Origin: Phylloscopus collybita
Lineage: Eukaryota; Chordata; Aves; Passeriformes; Phylloscopidae
DNA length: 64,000 nucleotides
Reading direction: 5' to 3'
NCBI GenBank assembly: GCA_027886175.1
Contig: JAJNNQ010000009.1
Location: 26,711,501 to 26,775,500, forward strand
Below are positions 10,741-22,435 of the stretch, one piece after another. How positions within the stretch are numbered: the first letter of the stretch is position 1; every line of letters begins with the position of its first letter. The translations under genes and the position numbers were made by a program. The notes under the pieces were generated by a model that made no database searches, had not been told where the DNA came from, and saw only the letters and a program-made list of their open reading frames with translations.

Positions 10741-13700
10741 TGCAAATCTTTTCATTCTTCACACTAACTTTTTAGCATTGAAAGCAGGGTGCGTAGAGTG
10801 GAAACACTAATTTCTGTCTTATTTGGGCTTGAACTTTCAACATTTCAATGGAAAGTATTCTTCTGAGAAAGCGGAAAGAGAGAAGAGAAAAAAGAAAAAA
10901 CACATAACCCAATCCACACTAGAACAGAATTAACCAATAACTTGAAGTTGACCAACACTAGAACCCAGACAAGTTTTGAAGCATTTATAAAGCCTTCTAC
11001 TCTCAACACATTGTAATATTTCTGAAGTTGCAGAGAAGCCTTGAGCAGAGTTAACACAGTACATGTTAGCCCCTCTACCAAATCCTCCTTCTTTCTTAGA
11101 AAGTTAACAATAAGTTGAAGTCAAGGAGATTTTAATTATTATAATTAAGTGTCTCTCCCTTTCTGACCTGGAAGAGTCACCTTTGAGAGACACATAGGAC
11201 TGTTTATAGAACTCATAAGTTTCTGAGTGATGTTTAGCTGTAAACTTGGATTTAAAACACATGTGCACACTGATCTATTTTACCAAGACTGTACTGTTCT
11301 TTCAACAGCTTTATCTATAAAATGAACAGAAGTTTAGTACTTTTAGTTTGCTTGCTTGTTTATTTTCCTTAGAAAATTTAACTGTTCTGCTATCAGATGC
11401 TGTCAGATATATAACCAGTGTGGCAAGAGCCATTTCTTCAACTTGGAATCTCCTAGGTCATCATAATATTCAGATAATACCTAGGAGGGTAGCTAGTGAC
11501 AGAAGAAAAATGGCTTATGTTTTCTAGAGCTGCAACATCATACTGTGCCCAAAGACTCATAATGCATAGGGGACTTTTATTATTTGACAACACAGGAGAT
11601 GAAAGAGGATCATTCATTAAGTCCACAGGTCCTGGGCATGATGTTTTCTGGGTAGTTCACAGCATGTGCAAAGCTGGATTTTGAGTGCTGAGAAAACCAT
11701 ATTTGCTGGTGAGGAATATATTCTCTTCCCAGTACCACCACACATTGTAATTGCAAATCCTAAAATTTAATTTGAAGGATATGTACACAGGCCATGTTAA
11801 GGCAAGAGCAAAAAGGCTTAAACAAACAAACAAACAACAACAACAAAAGTGAGTACTTCACTGCTACCCATCTAAACAGCAAATGGAATAGATGAGAAAA
11901 AGTGAAAGTTGGAATAGATTAATGAGAATGCAGCATTAGTAGACACATTTTTGGCACATTTTTGTCTTCATGGTAGAAAGTTATTTCATTAATTACATTA
12001 TGGGATGCTATACATTTGTCAGAATAATCCAAGAAAAAGTTTTTTTTTTAATAGACTTCAAACCATGAAACAAACAAAATATTAATATGTTCCAATCAGT
12101 GATACTCTGTGTATAAATATACATATATGAAATATTCATATATATATATGAAATACAGCATTATTTCTTTATTTACAGTGTTATTTTCTCCTAAGAATCA
12201 GGAAATAATTTATTGCATACTCACTCATTTCTCACATCCTTACAAATTTCAATGGAAGTGCTAGTTAGTACCTCCTTCCCTTAGCTCACTGTTGAGCTAG
12301 AAGGACTCCTAAGTTTTAGACAAGCACAAGTTTAATTTAATTTCTTAATTTTTCTGTCCAATTAATCAGAGGATAGACAGCAAAAAATAATCTGACTTTA
12401 TCTTGCTTCTCTGAAGTTTCTGTAGCTCAAGAAATTTTCAGAAGAAAAACTACACCAATTTGTGAAAAACTCTATACTTCATTTTTTTTCTTGTTATGTT
12501 ATCTTATGTCTAGGGAGCTGCCTACCCAGATACGACACACAGAAAGGAAAATTATCTTGTTAGAAATTAGTACAATCTCTAAGAATAAAGTGTGATTTAA
12601 CAACCTGATGCTGAAATGAACTTGGTAAAGGAATATTTATTATTTCTCAACTCCAGAGTTATTTATCTTTTACAAAATAATACACTTAGCACACAAGCCC
12701 TTTGGTTTTCAAATTAATGTCTGCTTGAAAATAAACACTAAATGCTTGTGTAAGCAATAGCATTCTCAAAACAGTGGTTAAACTTAATTTTGCACAGTAT
12801 TTCTGTTAAAATATCAAAGAGGCTAGAAATTCTAAAAAGTTACAATCTAAAATGGGCCAGACATGGTACAATGCAAGAATTTTGGCAGCCTTTTGTATAT
12901 TTAGCAAATTATGTCTTAAAAAGTGAAAATAATACTGAAGACCTTTCTTAACCTCTTTTTTTGTAGAAGCCTTTTCAAATAACAAGGATAACATTTCAGG
13001 GATAAGAGTTCACAAAACTAAAGCATTTTTTTAATATATATTTCTTCTCAGGGGTTTTGGGTCTAAATGTATGATGGGCAAATCCTGGACAAGGTACAAT
13101 TTATTCATTTCCCAAATACATACAATAAAAAAAATTGAGTATTTTTTTATTAAAAAATCAGCATCACAATGTTGATCCTATCACAGGATAGGACAATGAC
13201 TTTATGCTGATATTTTTGGCCCATTAGTTTTTGCAAGTCAGATACCAAATGTTGGTTGCTCCATATGGCCAGCTGCTTCCTATCTATGTTCCAGTCTGAA
13301 GCATTGAATATGCATGGCAAGACTTGTGTGTACTACACATACAGTGCTCTGTTTTGTCCCAAACTCCATCCTTCTTGGAACTTTTCTCACAGCAGCCTGC
13401 ACAGTGGGAAGCCAGCTGGAAGCAGGCAGAATTACATTTGACCTTCCAGACCTTTACAGATTTCCCATGACTTTTCTGATATTCTCAAGTGGATTTTTTG
13501 CTTTACACAAGCCAGCATCACTTTTGGACAACTTTCAAAAAGTATAGCACCAGGACATGTACCTTGGGTAGTCATCAATAAAAAGCTAATAGAAAAAAAA
13601 AAAAAACAATATCTCACCCTCAGGAAGGGAAAACATTTTACAGTCAGGTAGCAGCGGAAATGCTTAAAACGTACAGATATTTCTATTTATAACTGCATTT

Positions 13701-14079
13701 ATCAAGTTATTTCCCTTATTTCTTATAACATTCAGAAGTATTATAGAGGTGGAAAGGTACTAGATACAGTTCAGAACTATGTAGCTCAGAACTAGTTTAG
13801 TGTGGCAAATTTAAAGCTCAAGCAAAACTCAGCCCCAAACTACAGACGTGAGATTCTATTTTGAGAAACACAATTAATTTTTAGTAAAGTGGTGGACAAA
13901 AAGAAGTATATTTTGTATATGGAATACCTTAATTTACCTCTGTTAAAGAAAAGCAATATTTTTAAAAATTTTATTCCTTTATACAAGGAGCAATATGCTG
14001 TGCTCAAAACCTGGAAAGAGTGATCTTGCAAGTAAAATAAAATAAAAACAAACCAACAAAAATCTCCAGTAAGTAATTC

Positions 14080-14160
14080 GTTTTGGGGTTGTTGTGGGGG
14101 TTTTTTTGTTTGTTTCTTTGGTTTTTGTTTGTTTGTTTGGTTGGGTTTTTTTTCCCCTTA
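14080..14160. repeat. G/T-rich low-complexity tract
   Basis: About 80 bp composed almost only of G and T on the plus strand (GTTTGTTTGTTTGG, GGGGG, T7 runs). It is the same style of tract as at 47536-47661 and 55484-55571. The minus strand reads as an A/C tract. Confidence 0.85.
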
Positions 14161-16381
14161 ATCTTTGTACTAGGCTAAAAATTACTAAGAGACAATGGAA
14201 TACAAGAATTGTATAACATGATCCTATTCCTAGTCTTTCAGACACTTGTCACACATTTTTGGTGAATTGCTTCTTTCTTTTTGGGATTAGAGTTTTCCAA
14301 CAAGAGTTGATTCTGTCTACTCATATTACTCATATCCAAATATCATGGCAGTAATTTATGTTATCAGCTGCTGCTTCTCACTTCAGGAGCAGCCCTTCTC
14401 TTCTGGCTTAATCTTCTTCACAGCTGCCAAAAATTGGGTGCTTCTTTAGCCAAGTACTTACTGCTTACTCTTTAGTTGAGTGGCAGTTTGAGAATGAAAG
14501 TGATGGAAATTTAAATTTGTATTTCTCCTCCCAATCTCACCATGTAAGATATTTATACTCACTCAAATTCTTTACTGGTTGGTAATTTCACTAGTTTTCA
14601 GGAATAAACATGTGCATTCCATAATTTTTGGCAGGCAGTGGAATCAGGCGGTTGCTGCCTTACCCATAAAGACAAGAGCCCAGCTGTATTTTACCTGTCT
14701 TAGCATTGCTCAGAAATATAGAAATAAGGGGTGCCATGAAAGGAAACATCTACAGAGCAGAACTTCTAGTCTTACTGCTTAAAATATGGAAAATGTACTG
14801 AAACAAGCAAACTTCTCTGAAGGCACAAGATCACTGCTTGGGTTCTTTATTTTACCATCTGCACATTTACAGAGTGAGTGTCTCAGCAGAGTTCAATATA
14901 ATTCTCATAATATTAAGGAAACCAGAACACGAGTTTTAGTAATTTTAACACCTAGTGCATCTAGATTTGCAGAAAGAAATTACCCATAAGGTGCATCTCA
15001 CTAAAGCTGTGCACCAGAAAGCCAAGCAGTTCCCACAGCAGCTAGTTTTCCTCATTTGAAGCCAATTGAACAATTGCTGACTTATGGCACTGTGGTTTTT
15101 TCACATGTAGAAACTCTAGAGTTTCACACCAGCTATTCAGCCTTGGATTCATAGTTTGATAACTCCATTTCACTCTCCTCAGAGCCCTCAAAAATAATTT
15201 TATATAATTTTCCAAGTACTTATTACAGAAAAAAAAATTCCATGTTTGTGTTCAAATTCAGAGATGTTCTTTCAGGCAAAATGCATCCCCCACAGGCCTT
15301 AGAGTTTCTCTGAACTTCATCCAGGCAGTGACCCTGCTCAGAAATCTCCCTCTATAAAACCTTATTGTTAGCACAAACACTATTGCCATTTCTATAACCC
15401 ACTGTAAGATTACTCTTAAGAACAACAGACATAAATATAAAACACTCCCAGCTTTCTCAGCATTCCTACCCTCTAAGAGGACCCAGAGCTTTGCTTACTC
15501 CCAAATCATTTTATTAGTGACTACTCATGGCTGGGACCCATCTTAATTGAACCTGGCAGCTCTCCATGTCTGAGGATGTCCTTAGTTATTTGTTTTGTGG
15601 TCTGGCTAACTCTTCCATGGTCAGGGATGCATCCTTTTTCCCAAAGCTTTATGACAAATTCTTCTGTGTTACTTTCAACCTGCATAGAGGAAAATTTTGT
15701 GCTAAGAATATATTTGCAACATTTTCACAGTATAATTACAGAATCTTAAATCAGAAACTTTTAAGGACCAAATACTTTTCAGAATATAAGGTGTGGGGGG
15801 GAAATCCCCAGTATTGTAATATTAACTGTGTTGAAAAAAAAAAAAAAAAGATTGGTTTTTAATTTACAGATTTTTCTTCTAAAAATACAAGCATGAATTA
15901 AAATCACAAACAAGCAAAAAATAAAAAAAACTTTATCAAGTAATAAATTATATGTATGACAAACATTTCAAATTATGTAAACCTCCCCAAGAATAAAGTT
16001 ATATTTTTAAAGGTACTTTAAAGTTAGTAATGTCAGGTTACTTACATGAAACATGTTGCTGTGTTGATATTTGTTTTCTTTGCTCTGGTTAAGGGGTAGC
16101 AACTTCTTTACAACCTGTTTTATACTGCAGAAGTTTATATACAAATATAAACATAAATACATAGTTATTTTGTTTTGCCCTATTCTAAAAAATTGTACTT
16201 TTTTTTTCCTTTTTTTTCCATTCTGTTTTGCTTGTGTCTTTTGTAATTTTCTAGTTCTCAGCCCATTAGTTCAGATATCTATTCTCACTTTCAAAAAAAG
16301 ACAAACTTCTGTTCAGGGTTGGTTTTCTCACTGACAATTTAATAAATGGTGCATCTACATCTTTCTTGATATGAGAGATAT

Positions 16382-16406
16382 CATTCTCATATGACATATG
16401 AGAATG
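16382..16406. repeat. Perfect 25-bp palindrome
   Basis: A 12-bp arm (CATTCTCATATG) is followed by a single A and the exact reverse complement (CATATGAGAATG). A related ATATGAGAGATATC sits just to the left (16370-16383). It could extrude as a cruciform or serve as a dyad-symmetric protein site, but nothing nearby indicates a function. Confidence 0.9.
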
Positions 16407-17684
16407 GTTATTATTTTTTGTTCATTTTTGTATATTTATCTATTCATTGCTGAATTTCAATATTATGTTGTTAATACAATACTTATATGAAGTTTGGTAC
16501 CAAGCCAAGCTAAATAGTTATTTATATTATTTTAGCCTTAGCTAATGATTTCTTTAATTGTTAATTGCCTCAGTATCAGGTTTAGTATAATGGTTTATAT
16601 ACAACCCAAGGATTCCAGTAGAACAAATAAAATAAAATCTCTAGGCACTTGTATGTACAGTGAAGTACACATGGAAAATATTTAATCTGTTCCATCATTC
16701 ATCAACACCCATTAGCCCACATGAAATGCCACAAATAAAACTGCTGCTTTTTGCATTGGTTCCTGTTTTTTCCTAACTGCAGCATCTTTCCTCCTGTTGC
16801 ATCGAGCAAAACCAGATAAAACTCCTGCTGCACCCCATCTGACTTATATGAGCCTACAAACTCTCAATTCAAAGGTACCTTCAGAGCCTCTTCACACAGA
16901 TCATCATTGTACCTCATCTACATCATCACTACTATGCTGAGCTCCACCATCAACTGTGTTAGCTGTCCAGCTTCATGTGAATGTCTGCACTAGGGAGACC
17001 TTCCTCGTTTTTGCCAAGAACATTTATTAACTCTGACATACTGTTTCAGCAAATGTAGCCTGCAATCACAGGGGCCATTAGGTCTATATTTAAACTCTGA
17101 TGACATAAAAAATTGAAAACTTCAATGTATTAAATCTTTTCATTTTACTGTGAAAGACTATAGGACCAAAAAAACAGAGCTGAGTTATTCATAGAATTAT
17201 TATTAAAGTCTAGACTCTACATTCAGGATTTTGAATTTCTACATTGTTAGAAGGAAAAATGAAGTAATCCGCTCAGCTTGGAACTGTCATTTGGATCAGG
17301 TGATAGGATTTATCTTGGGACTGGCTGTTATTCTGGAGGCTGTGGAAATAATGCCAGTGAGTTGTTTGCAGCAGCAGTTCTGCCTCTTGCAGAAAATTTC
17401 TTTTTGTCTTTCTCCTCAGAGAATCTGAAGATTTTTCTGTGTATTTACAACAGGTTTATAAATATTAACAACTCTTATATCAATAGAAAGAAAAAGACGA
17501 CTTCAAATACACAAATACCTACAGTAATGCAAACTAAAGTCACTCAAACATTCTCTTTCTTAAAAAAAAAAAAAAAAAAAATTAAATATCCTGCAATTCA
17601 CTTTGCTGAAATTCTTATATATGGAAAGGAAAAAAAGTAAAAAAAAAAATTAAATAAAAATGTTGGAAGGTCTACTTGTCTCTT

Positions 17685-18040
17685 CTTTTTTCGCCTGGAG
17701 AAAAAAGGCTTGGGGATGACCTTATCACTCTCTACGACACGAAATAGGTTGTAGCCAGGTGGGGGTTGGCCTTTTTTCCCAGGTAACAAGAGACAGAGCA
17801 AGCGGAAATGGCCTCAAGCTATACCAGAGGAGGCTGGACATCAGGAAGAATTTTTCACTGAAAAAATTGGAATGGGCTGCCCAGGGAAGTGGTGGAGTCA
17901 CCATGACTGGAAGCATTCAAGAAATGACTGGATGTAGCACTTAGTGTTGAAGTTTACTTGACACAGTGGTGTTTGGTCAAAAGTTGGTTGATGTTGGGGG
18001 TCTATTGTAGCCTTAATGGCTTTATGACTCTATGATTTTA
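17685..18040 (+). mobile_element. CR1 LINE, 3'-end fragment
   Basis: The segment holds the CR1 3' region in plus orientation: the block near 17800-17930 with GGAGGCTGGACATCAGGAAG and GGGCTGCCCAGGGAAGTGG, then a tail ending in GACTCTATGATTTTA at about 18027-18041, a decayed form of the CR1 terminal ATTCTATGAT-type repeat. CR1 elements end in such short direct repeats rather than poly(A) and are usually 5'-truncated, as here. No coding part of ORF2 is retained. Moderate decay suggests an old but not ancient insertion. Confidence 0.85.
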
Positions 18041-18279
18041 GATTTAATTTTTGAAAAAACCTGAAGAATCCTGGAATTCTCTTCTAGATGAACTTGAATG
18101 CTATTGTCTCTCTCAGAAATGCCTGCAATTTAATACAACTGTAAAAGATAAAAATGACCACATCACATACGTGATTGACCTCTAAGTTACGATCCCTAAT
18201 ATCACTCTATATCACTGCATTTCTGATAATGTGGTGTAGTTATCTGACTAATGTAATGGATATTACCTGTCACACTTGA

Positions 18280-19520
18280 GTAAAAGCGAATGTGAAGGAG
18301 TTTGGTGGTATAGAGGAGCTAGAGGAAGCATAAAACTAGGTAGTAAACCACTAATTTTGTATTTTTAAGATCATTTCCATTGTCTTTTGGTTCTCCATAA
18401 TTCTCTCTTCTTCCTGTGAGGAAAAAGAAGAGATATAAGGTGTGCAGTAAATCCTGCTGAAATAGAGTTGTTTGTGAGAGAGTACCTTTATCACTGAGCT
18501 GTTGATTAAAAATCACTCAGGAAAGACCTCTTTTAGATGTCTACTCAAGATAGTCTTTTCTGCATCCACTGGTAAAACATAAACCTTTTTGCTGAGAATA
18601 TTTTCTTTATGCAATGTTTCCAGTTGGGGTAATCTGGTGATAATCTATAAAAATCTGATCACTTTTCCTGATTCCTGAGGATAGTGTATTTGCCTGTTTA
18701 CCTTCAGCATTTAGGCTGTCATCTTTGGAAAGAGTAAACCTTTCAAGCTTGGAGAGAACAAAGGCTTGTCTGCCTTTGCTACCCTGCCCAGCTGATGGCA
18801 CAGCCATTTTTACATTGATTCTGCTGAAGCTGTTTATCTGTCTTTGCTGCTCATCTGTCTTGACTGCCTTTCTCTGGATGTTTGTTTTTCATTAGCTGCT
18901 GCCTTTGACTCACATTCTGACAACAATTCTTGTTTGTAGTGAACAGATAAACTGATGGGGAACATGACATTTATAAAAATGGATCCATAACTACTGAATT
19001 CTTCAAATTCTCCTACAAAATTGTTTCTGTAATTACATCTCAAGGCTTCTCTGCTTTTTCATTTCTTTTACGTGGCAATGTGTACAAGGATGTACTTAAT
19101 TTTTGTGGCTCAATCAATTGATGTTTCTTCTGCAGTCTTTACTTCTCAAATTCCTCATAATTTTACTCTGCACAGATTTGGAAATGTCTTTTTGTTTCCA
19201 GCAAGTGCCTGAGGTTTCTGCAGTACTGTTTGTTATTCTTCTAGCTTCACTTGTTCTTTCAAGCTGTTATATTTAAGACTGATGAGGCATTCATTCTCAG
19301 TCAAGAAGCTTTTTAAAAGTACACTGAGTTGTATAGATAAATTAATTACTACAATTAAATGCTTGTATATGTTTAGGAATGATTGTTGACTTTCCCCCCT
19401 AAGCACATTGTCTTTAATCAAAGACTGCAGAGGTGAAAATAATCAATTACCTTCTGCCTACTTCTACTAAAAATATCCTCATTTCTCAGATGGATTTGCT
19501 GACTGACTACAAGAGAATTT
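18280..19520 (-). pseudogene. Possible decayed coding sequence (coiled-coil-like, unidentified)
   Basis: On the minus strand a series of frames reads like an eroded protein rich in Lys, Glu, Gln and Leu. In transcription order: LTENECLISLKYNSLKEQVK (about 19290-19235), then stops at 19235, 19157 and 19148 within an otherwise open frame, then ELLSECESKAAANEKQT (about 18925-18870). A frame change follows, leading into LSKLERFTLSKDDSLNAEG (about 18760-18702), then LETLHKENILSKKVYV (about 18625-18565) and EEERIMENQKTMEMILKIQ (about 18413-18355). The two TGAs at 19157 and 19148 would fit CGA-to-TGA decay. Donor-like (18702/18701) and acceptor-like (18414/18413) sites leave it open whether it was spliced or a processed copy. 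I cannot name a parent gene. AT-rich DNA easily yields coiled-coil-looking translations, so this may be an illusion. Confidence 0.25.
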
Positions 19521-19536
19521 GCTGTGCACACAAAAG
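19490..19536 (+). other. Possible 47-nt exon beginning with ATG
   Basis: A pyrimidine-rich acceptor (CTCATTTCTCAG, ending 19489) is followed directly by ATG, 15 codons reading MDLLTDYKRICCAHK, and two further bases up to a strong donor AAAG|GTAAGC at 19536/19537. Only this frame is open across the exon, and it ends in phase 2. The next good acceptor downstream, at 20826/20827, accepts that phase and opens an 87-codon frame. The exon overlaps the weaker minus-strand candidate at 18280-19520, and at most one is real. No family recognised. Confidence 0.2.
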
Positions 19537-20826
19537 GTAAGCAGAGAAGAACAACAAAATCACACTGGAATCTCAATATCTATGATAATTTCAGATAATG
19601 ATTCCAAAAAATTAAAAGGAAGACCTCATAAAGTAAGAAATTCATTGCATTAAAGCTTGTTTACATTCCTAGATTGCTGTTTTAATTTTTAGCAAGCACT
19701 GTAATGTCCTGGATGTGACTACCATCACAACTCAGAAGGCATGGCTCTCTGTAGCAGGCCTTTAAATACAATTAGCGTATGATGTTATTTTGATAATAGC
19801 CTGAAATAGTAGACTGTCTTTGGAGTTATTCTCATGATACTGCTGCTAGGCTGTCAGAAACTAGTGTGGGAATTTCTGCTCTAGACTGCAATGTGGATAT
19901 GCCTTTAGAATGAAAAATACTGCAAAAAATGTTGAAGAAAAAAGTATCTAATATGAATTTAACACATTAATCACCTACAGAGTGAAGAACATAAATAATC
20001 AATGACAGTTCTAATGACACTTTTGGTGCTATTTTACATATGAGTATTTTCCTGTAGCAACGTTTTTAAAATGTCAGAAAATCTGATAGGTTAAGCATTC
20101 CTCATAAATTTTAACACAGATATATTTAACAAAAAGAAAACAAAAAATCAGGATTCAAGAGAGGACACTTGTTCAAACAGCTGCAATTTTAAATTCAATG
20201 TTAAGATGAAATGTGAAGATACATCATCTCTTCGGACTAAAGCTGAATCTATAGCTTCTGAGTGCATAACGAAGCTGTAACAATTACTAAGCTGACAACT
20301 CTCACTGCTACCTTTTTTTCACTTTTTCTTTTTCTCTCTCCTTTTTTTTTAATTTTTTGATAAGAATTTCTTGGTAGCATAATAAAAGAGTGTTATGTGA
20401 CGCTAGGGAGATGTAGTTGATGCATGTCATCTTTGTATAGCAGATAAAAATGTATCTTAGGAGCCATGACAATGACTGGAGTCATGCAATGGAAGGCTGC
20501 TGAGGGGAGCTGATAGTGTCACAGCACCCCTGGAAGGGTAGTCTTAGTAACATACTGCTAAACTGGTGAGTGGAGTCAAGAATGTTCACCTTGGTCCCAG
20601 CTCTACTGTTTCTGAAGGGAACTTTGGAATAGAAGGTAGATGGAGGAAGAGGATAAAAGTGAAAAGAAGGACAGGAAGAGCTTAAACTACAAAGCAGAAA
20701 AGGTATACTTATGCATGGCGAATTTCCCTTAGCAAGACAGGGAATACATGGGCTCTCATCAGCCTGGCATATCTGTATTACACAGTGCAGGAATAGGTGT
20801 TTTGGTTTTGTTTTCTTTTCCTGTAG
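19537..20826. other. Unique DNA between two plus-strand exon candidates
   Basis: AT-rich with no recognised repeat. A C/T-rich acceptor-like tract at 20315-20350 and donor-like GTGAGT at 20566 are present but do not bound an open frame. The last 20 bp (TTTTCTTTTCCTGTAG, ending 20826) form a strong acceptor. Confidence 0.5.
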
Positions 20827-21091
20827 GAAGCTTTATTTCACAGCCCACACCCTGACAAGACAGCTATCCTGCTTTCTGCCCAGACCACAACAGTGTTCTG
20901 CCTGGTCACTGCCTACAGTGTCAGCTGCAAGACACGCCAGTGACACTCACAACATTCCTCCTCAGTTGTACATGATGCACTCTGTTGCTCATGGGGTAGG
21001 ACACAGAGTGATGTGTTCATCTGTTCACAAAGTATGTACTAACAGCTTGAGGCTTGTTAGGTTTGAACTGAGCAGTAGGAGGGGTAATTAG
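20827..21091 (+). other. Possible terminal exon following a strong splice acceptor
   Basis: A near-ideal acceptor (polypyrimidine run then TGTAG, ending 20826) opens two frames. Phase 0 gives 38 codons starting EALFHSPHPDKTAILL with many C- or G-ending third positions, then TGA at 20941. Phase 2, compatible with the exon candidate at 19490-19536, gives 87 codons starting KLYFTAHTLTRQLSCF and ending at a TAG at 21089-21091. Neither translation belongs to a family I know, and no clear AATAAA follows within about 300 bp. GC is somewhat higher than in the flanks. It may be a lncRNA exon or chance. Confidence 0.2.
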
Positions 21092-21709
21092 TGAGTTCAA
21101 CTCTAGGTTTTGCTCAAACATGAGCTAATGCTCACTTTCCTTAATTCTGAACAGTTGTAGTTTAACATATAGTTTAAGGTAAGGAATTTTTATTTTTTTG
21201 TACTTTTAATGTCACTATGACTAATTAGACTAACCTATTTCAACAAAGTCTTTGCATTTGTTTTCATAATCAGAAAACATTATATAGTCATGGACTGTTC
21301 TGGAGATATGAAGCTTAAACACAAAATCAATTAGGTAAAATCATTGCCTAAATTTCACTGGCACAAATACAGCATATCTCTTCATGGTTCTAATAAGTTG
21401 TGTCACTCTTCCTGGTAATTGAAGACATCAGAATTTTATGGAACCTTGGCACACATAAGCCAAAATAATGCTTAAGAACATCAAGTCTCATCTTTTAACT
21501 CAATCATGATCAGAAAACTTCGGCTTCTAAAAATAGAGGAACATCATCTCACTCTGTGTAAATCCAGTAAAGGAGTTATATAATAGTTGCACAGTGATTA
21601 CTAGTTATATTTTAACTATCAGCATTACTTTAGAAGTCCTTCTATGTATACAAAATCTTATGCAAAAAAAATCTAAATTGAAGCGTTCCTCTAGGTAGCC
21701 AAACATACC
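21092..21709. other. Unique AT-rich non-coding DNA
   Basis: No recognisable gene, repeat or regulatory motif. It ends at the left boundary of the family B LTR. Confidence 0.6.
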
Positions 21710-22435
21710 TGTTGGACATATTGCCATGCCCAGGCAGATTGCATGTGTCAGGTTTGCATGGCAAGGTTTTGGTAGCAGGGAGGCTACAGGGTTGATTTCT
21801 GGGAAAAGCTGCCAGAAGCTTCCCCATGTCTGACAGAGCCAATGCCAGCCTGGTCCAAGGCCAGGGCTGAGCCCAACAGCAACAGTAGTAGTGTCTCTGC
21901 GATAACGTATTTAAGGCAGGGAAAAAATGGTCAGGAAAAGCAAGGGCTGTGCAGAAGTAGTGGGAGGAGATACTTCAGGTGCCAGAGCAGAGAGAGTTCT
22001 GGGAAGGATTCACATTAGAGATGTTCATGGATGACTGAGGGATCCCATTCTGAAGCAGTTGGAGAGTACAAGGAGTACATGAGGAGGAAGAATCTGTGGA
22101 GACAACTTTTGATGAACTGACCACATTCTCCTGTGCTGATGAGGGTGGGTACAGGGGCAAGAGGTAGAGAGAAAAAGGAGCAAGGTTGATTCTGTGAAGA
22201 AGAGAGGAAGGGAGAAAGGCATTTTAAGATTTAGCTTTTATTTTTTTATTAAACTACTCTGATTTGGCAGGTAAGAAATCAAGTCCTCCTGTTTTGCCTG
22301 TGGTGGTATTTGCTGAATGATCTGCCTGTCCTTGTCTTGATCTATAAGCTTCTCATCACTTTTTCTCTCCACCCATGTCCAGCTGAGGAGTGGAGTGGCT
22401 TAATCCTGACATCCAGCCAAAGTCAACCCACTACA
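21710..22435 (+). mobile_element. Solo LTR, family B (avian endogenous retrovirus)
   Basis: Recognised from sequence characteristic of a common avian LTR: a 5' part with GCCATGCCCAGGCAGATTGC and GGTTTGCATGGCAAGG, a promoter segment with GTATTTAAG at about 21907-21915, a purine-rich middle, an ATTAAA poly(A)-like signal at about 22248-22253, and a 3' end GTCAACCCACTACA. It starts TGTTGG and ends CTACA, giving TGT...ACA termini. The flanks (CATACC and CCCTAG) show no clear target-site duplication, and no internal genes are present, so it is an old solo LTR. Minus-strand open frames at 21642-21842, 21975-22160 and 22025-22222 are LTR by-products. The ERV class is not assigned. Confidence 0.8.

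Larger units (their letters stand above)
10746..17684. other. Long unique AT-rich stretch with simple repeats
   Basis: Contents seen are as follows. An (AAAC)n/(AAC)n run lies at 11819-11848, an (AT)n-rich segment at 12112-12156, a G/T-rich tract at 14080-14160, a poly(A) run at 15834-15850, a 25-bp palindrome at 16382-16406, and an A19 run at about 17562-17580. Open frames (for example 13256-13547, 15566-15862, 17278-17640) have no recognisable domain, and several end in homopolymers. No gene called. Confidence 0.55.

Noticed and set aside
10304..10745. 130-codon (plus) and 122-codon (minus) overlapping frames
   Set aside because: They overlap on opposite strands in the GC-richer block, where stops are rarer. 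No motif, signal peptide or family is recognisable, so I call the block regulatory rather than coding.
21975..22222. Overlapping Ser/Pro-rich minus-strand frames
   Set aside because: They are antisense to the family B LTR.
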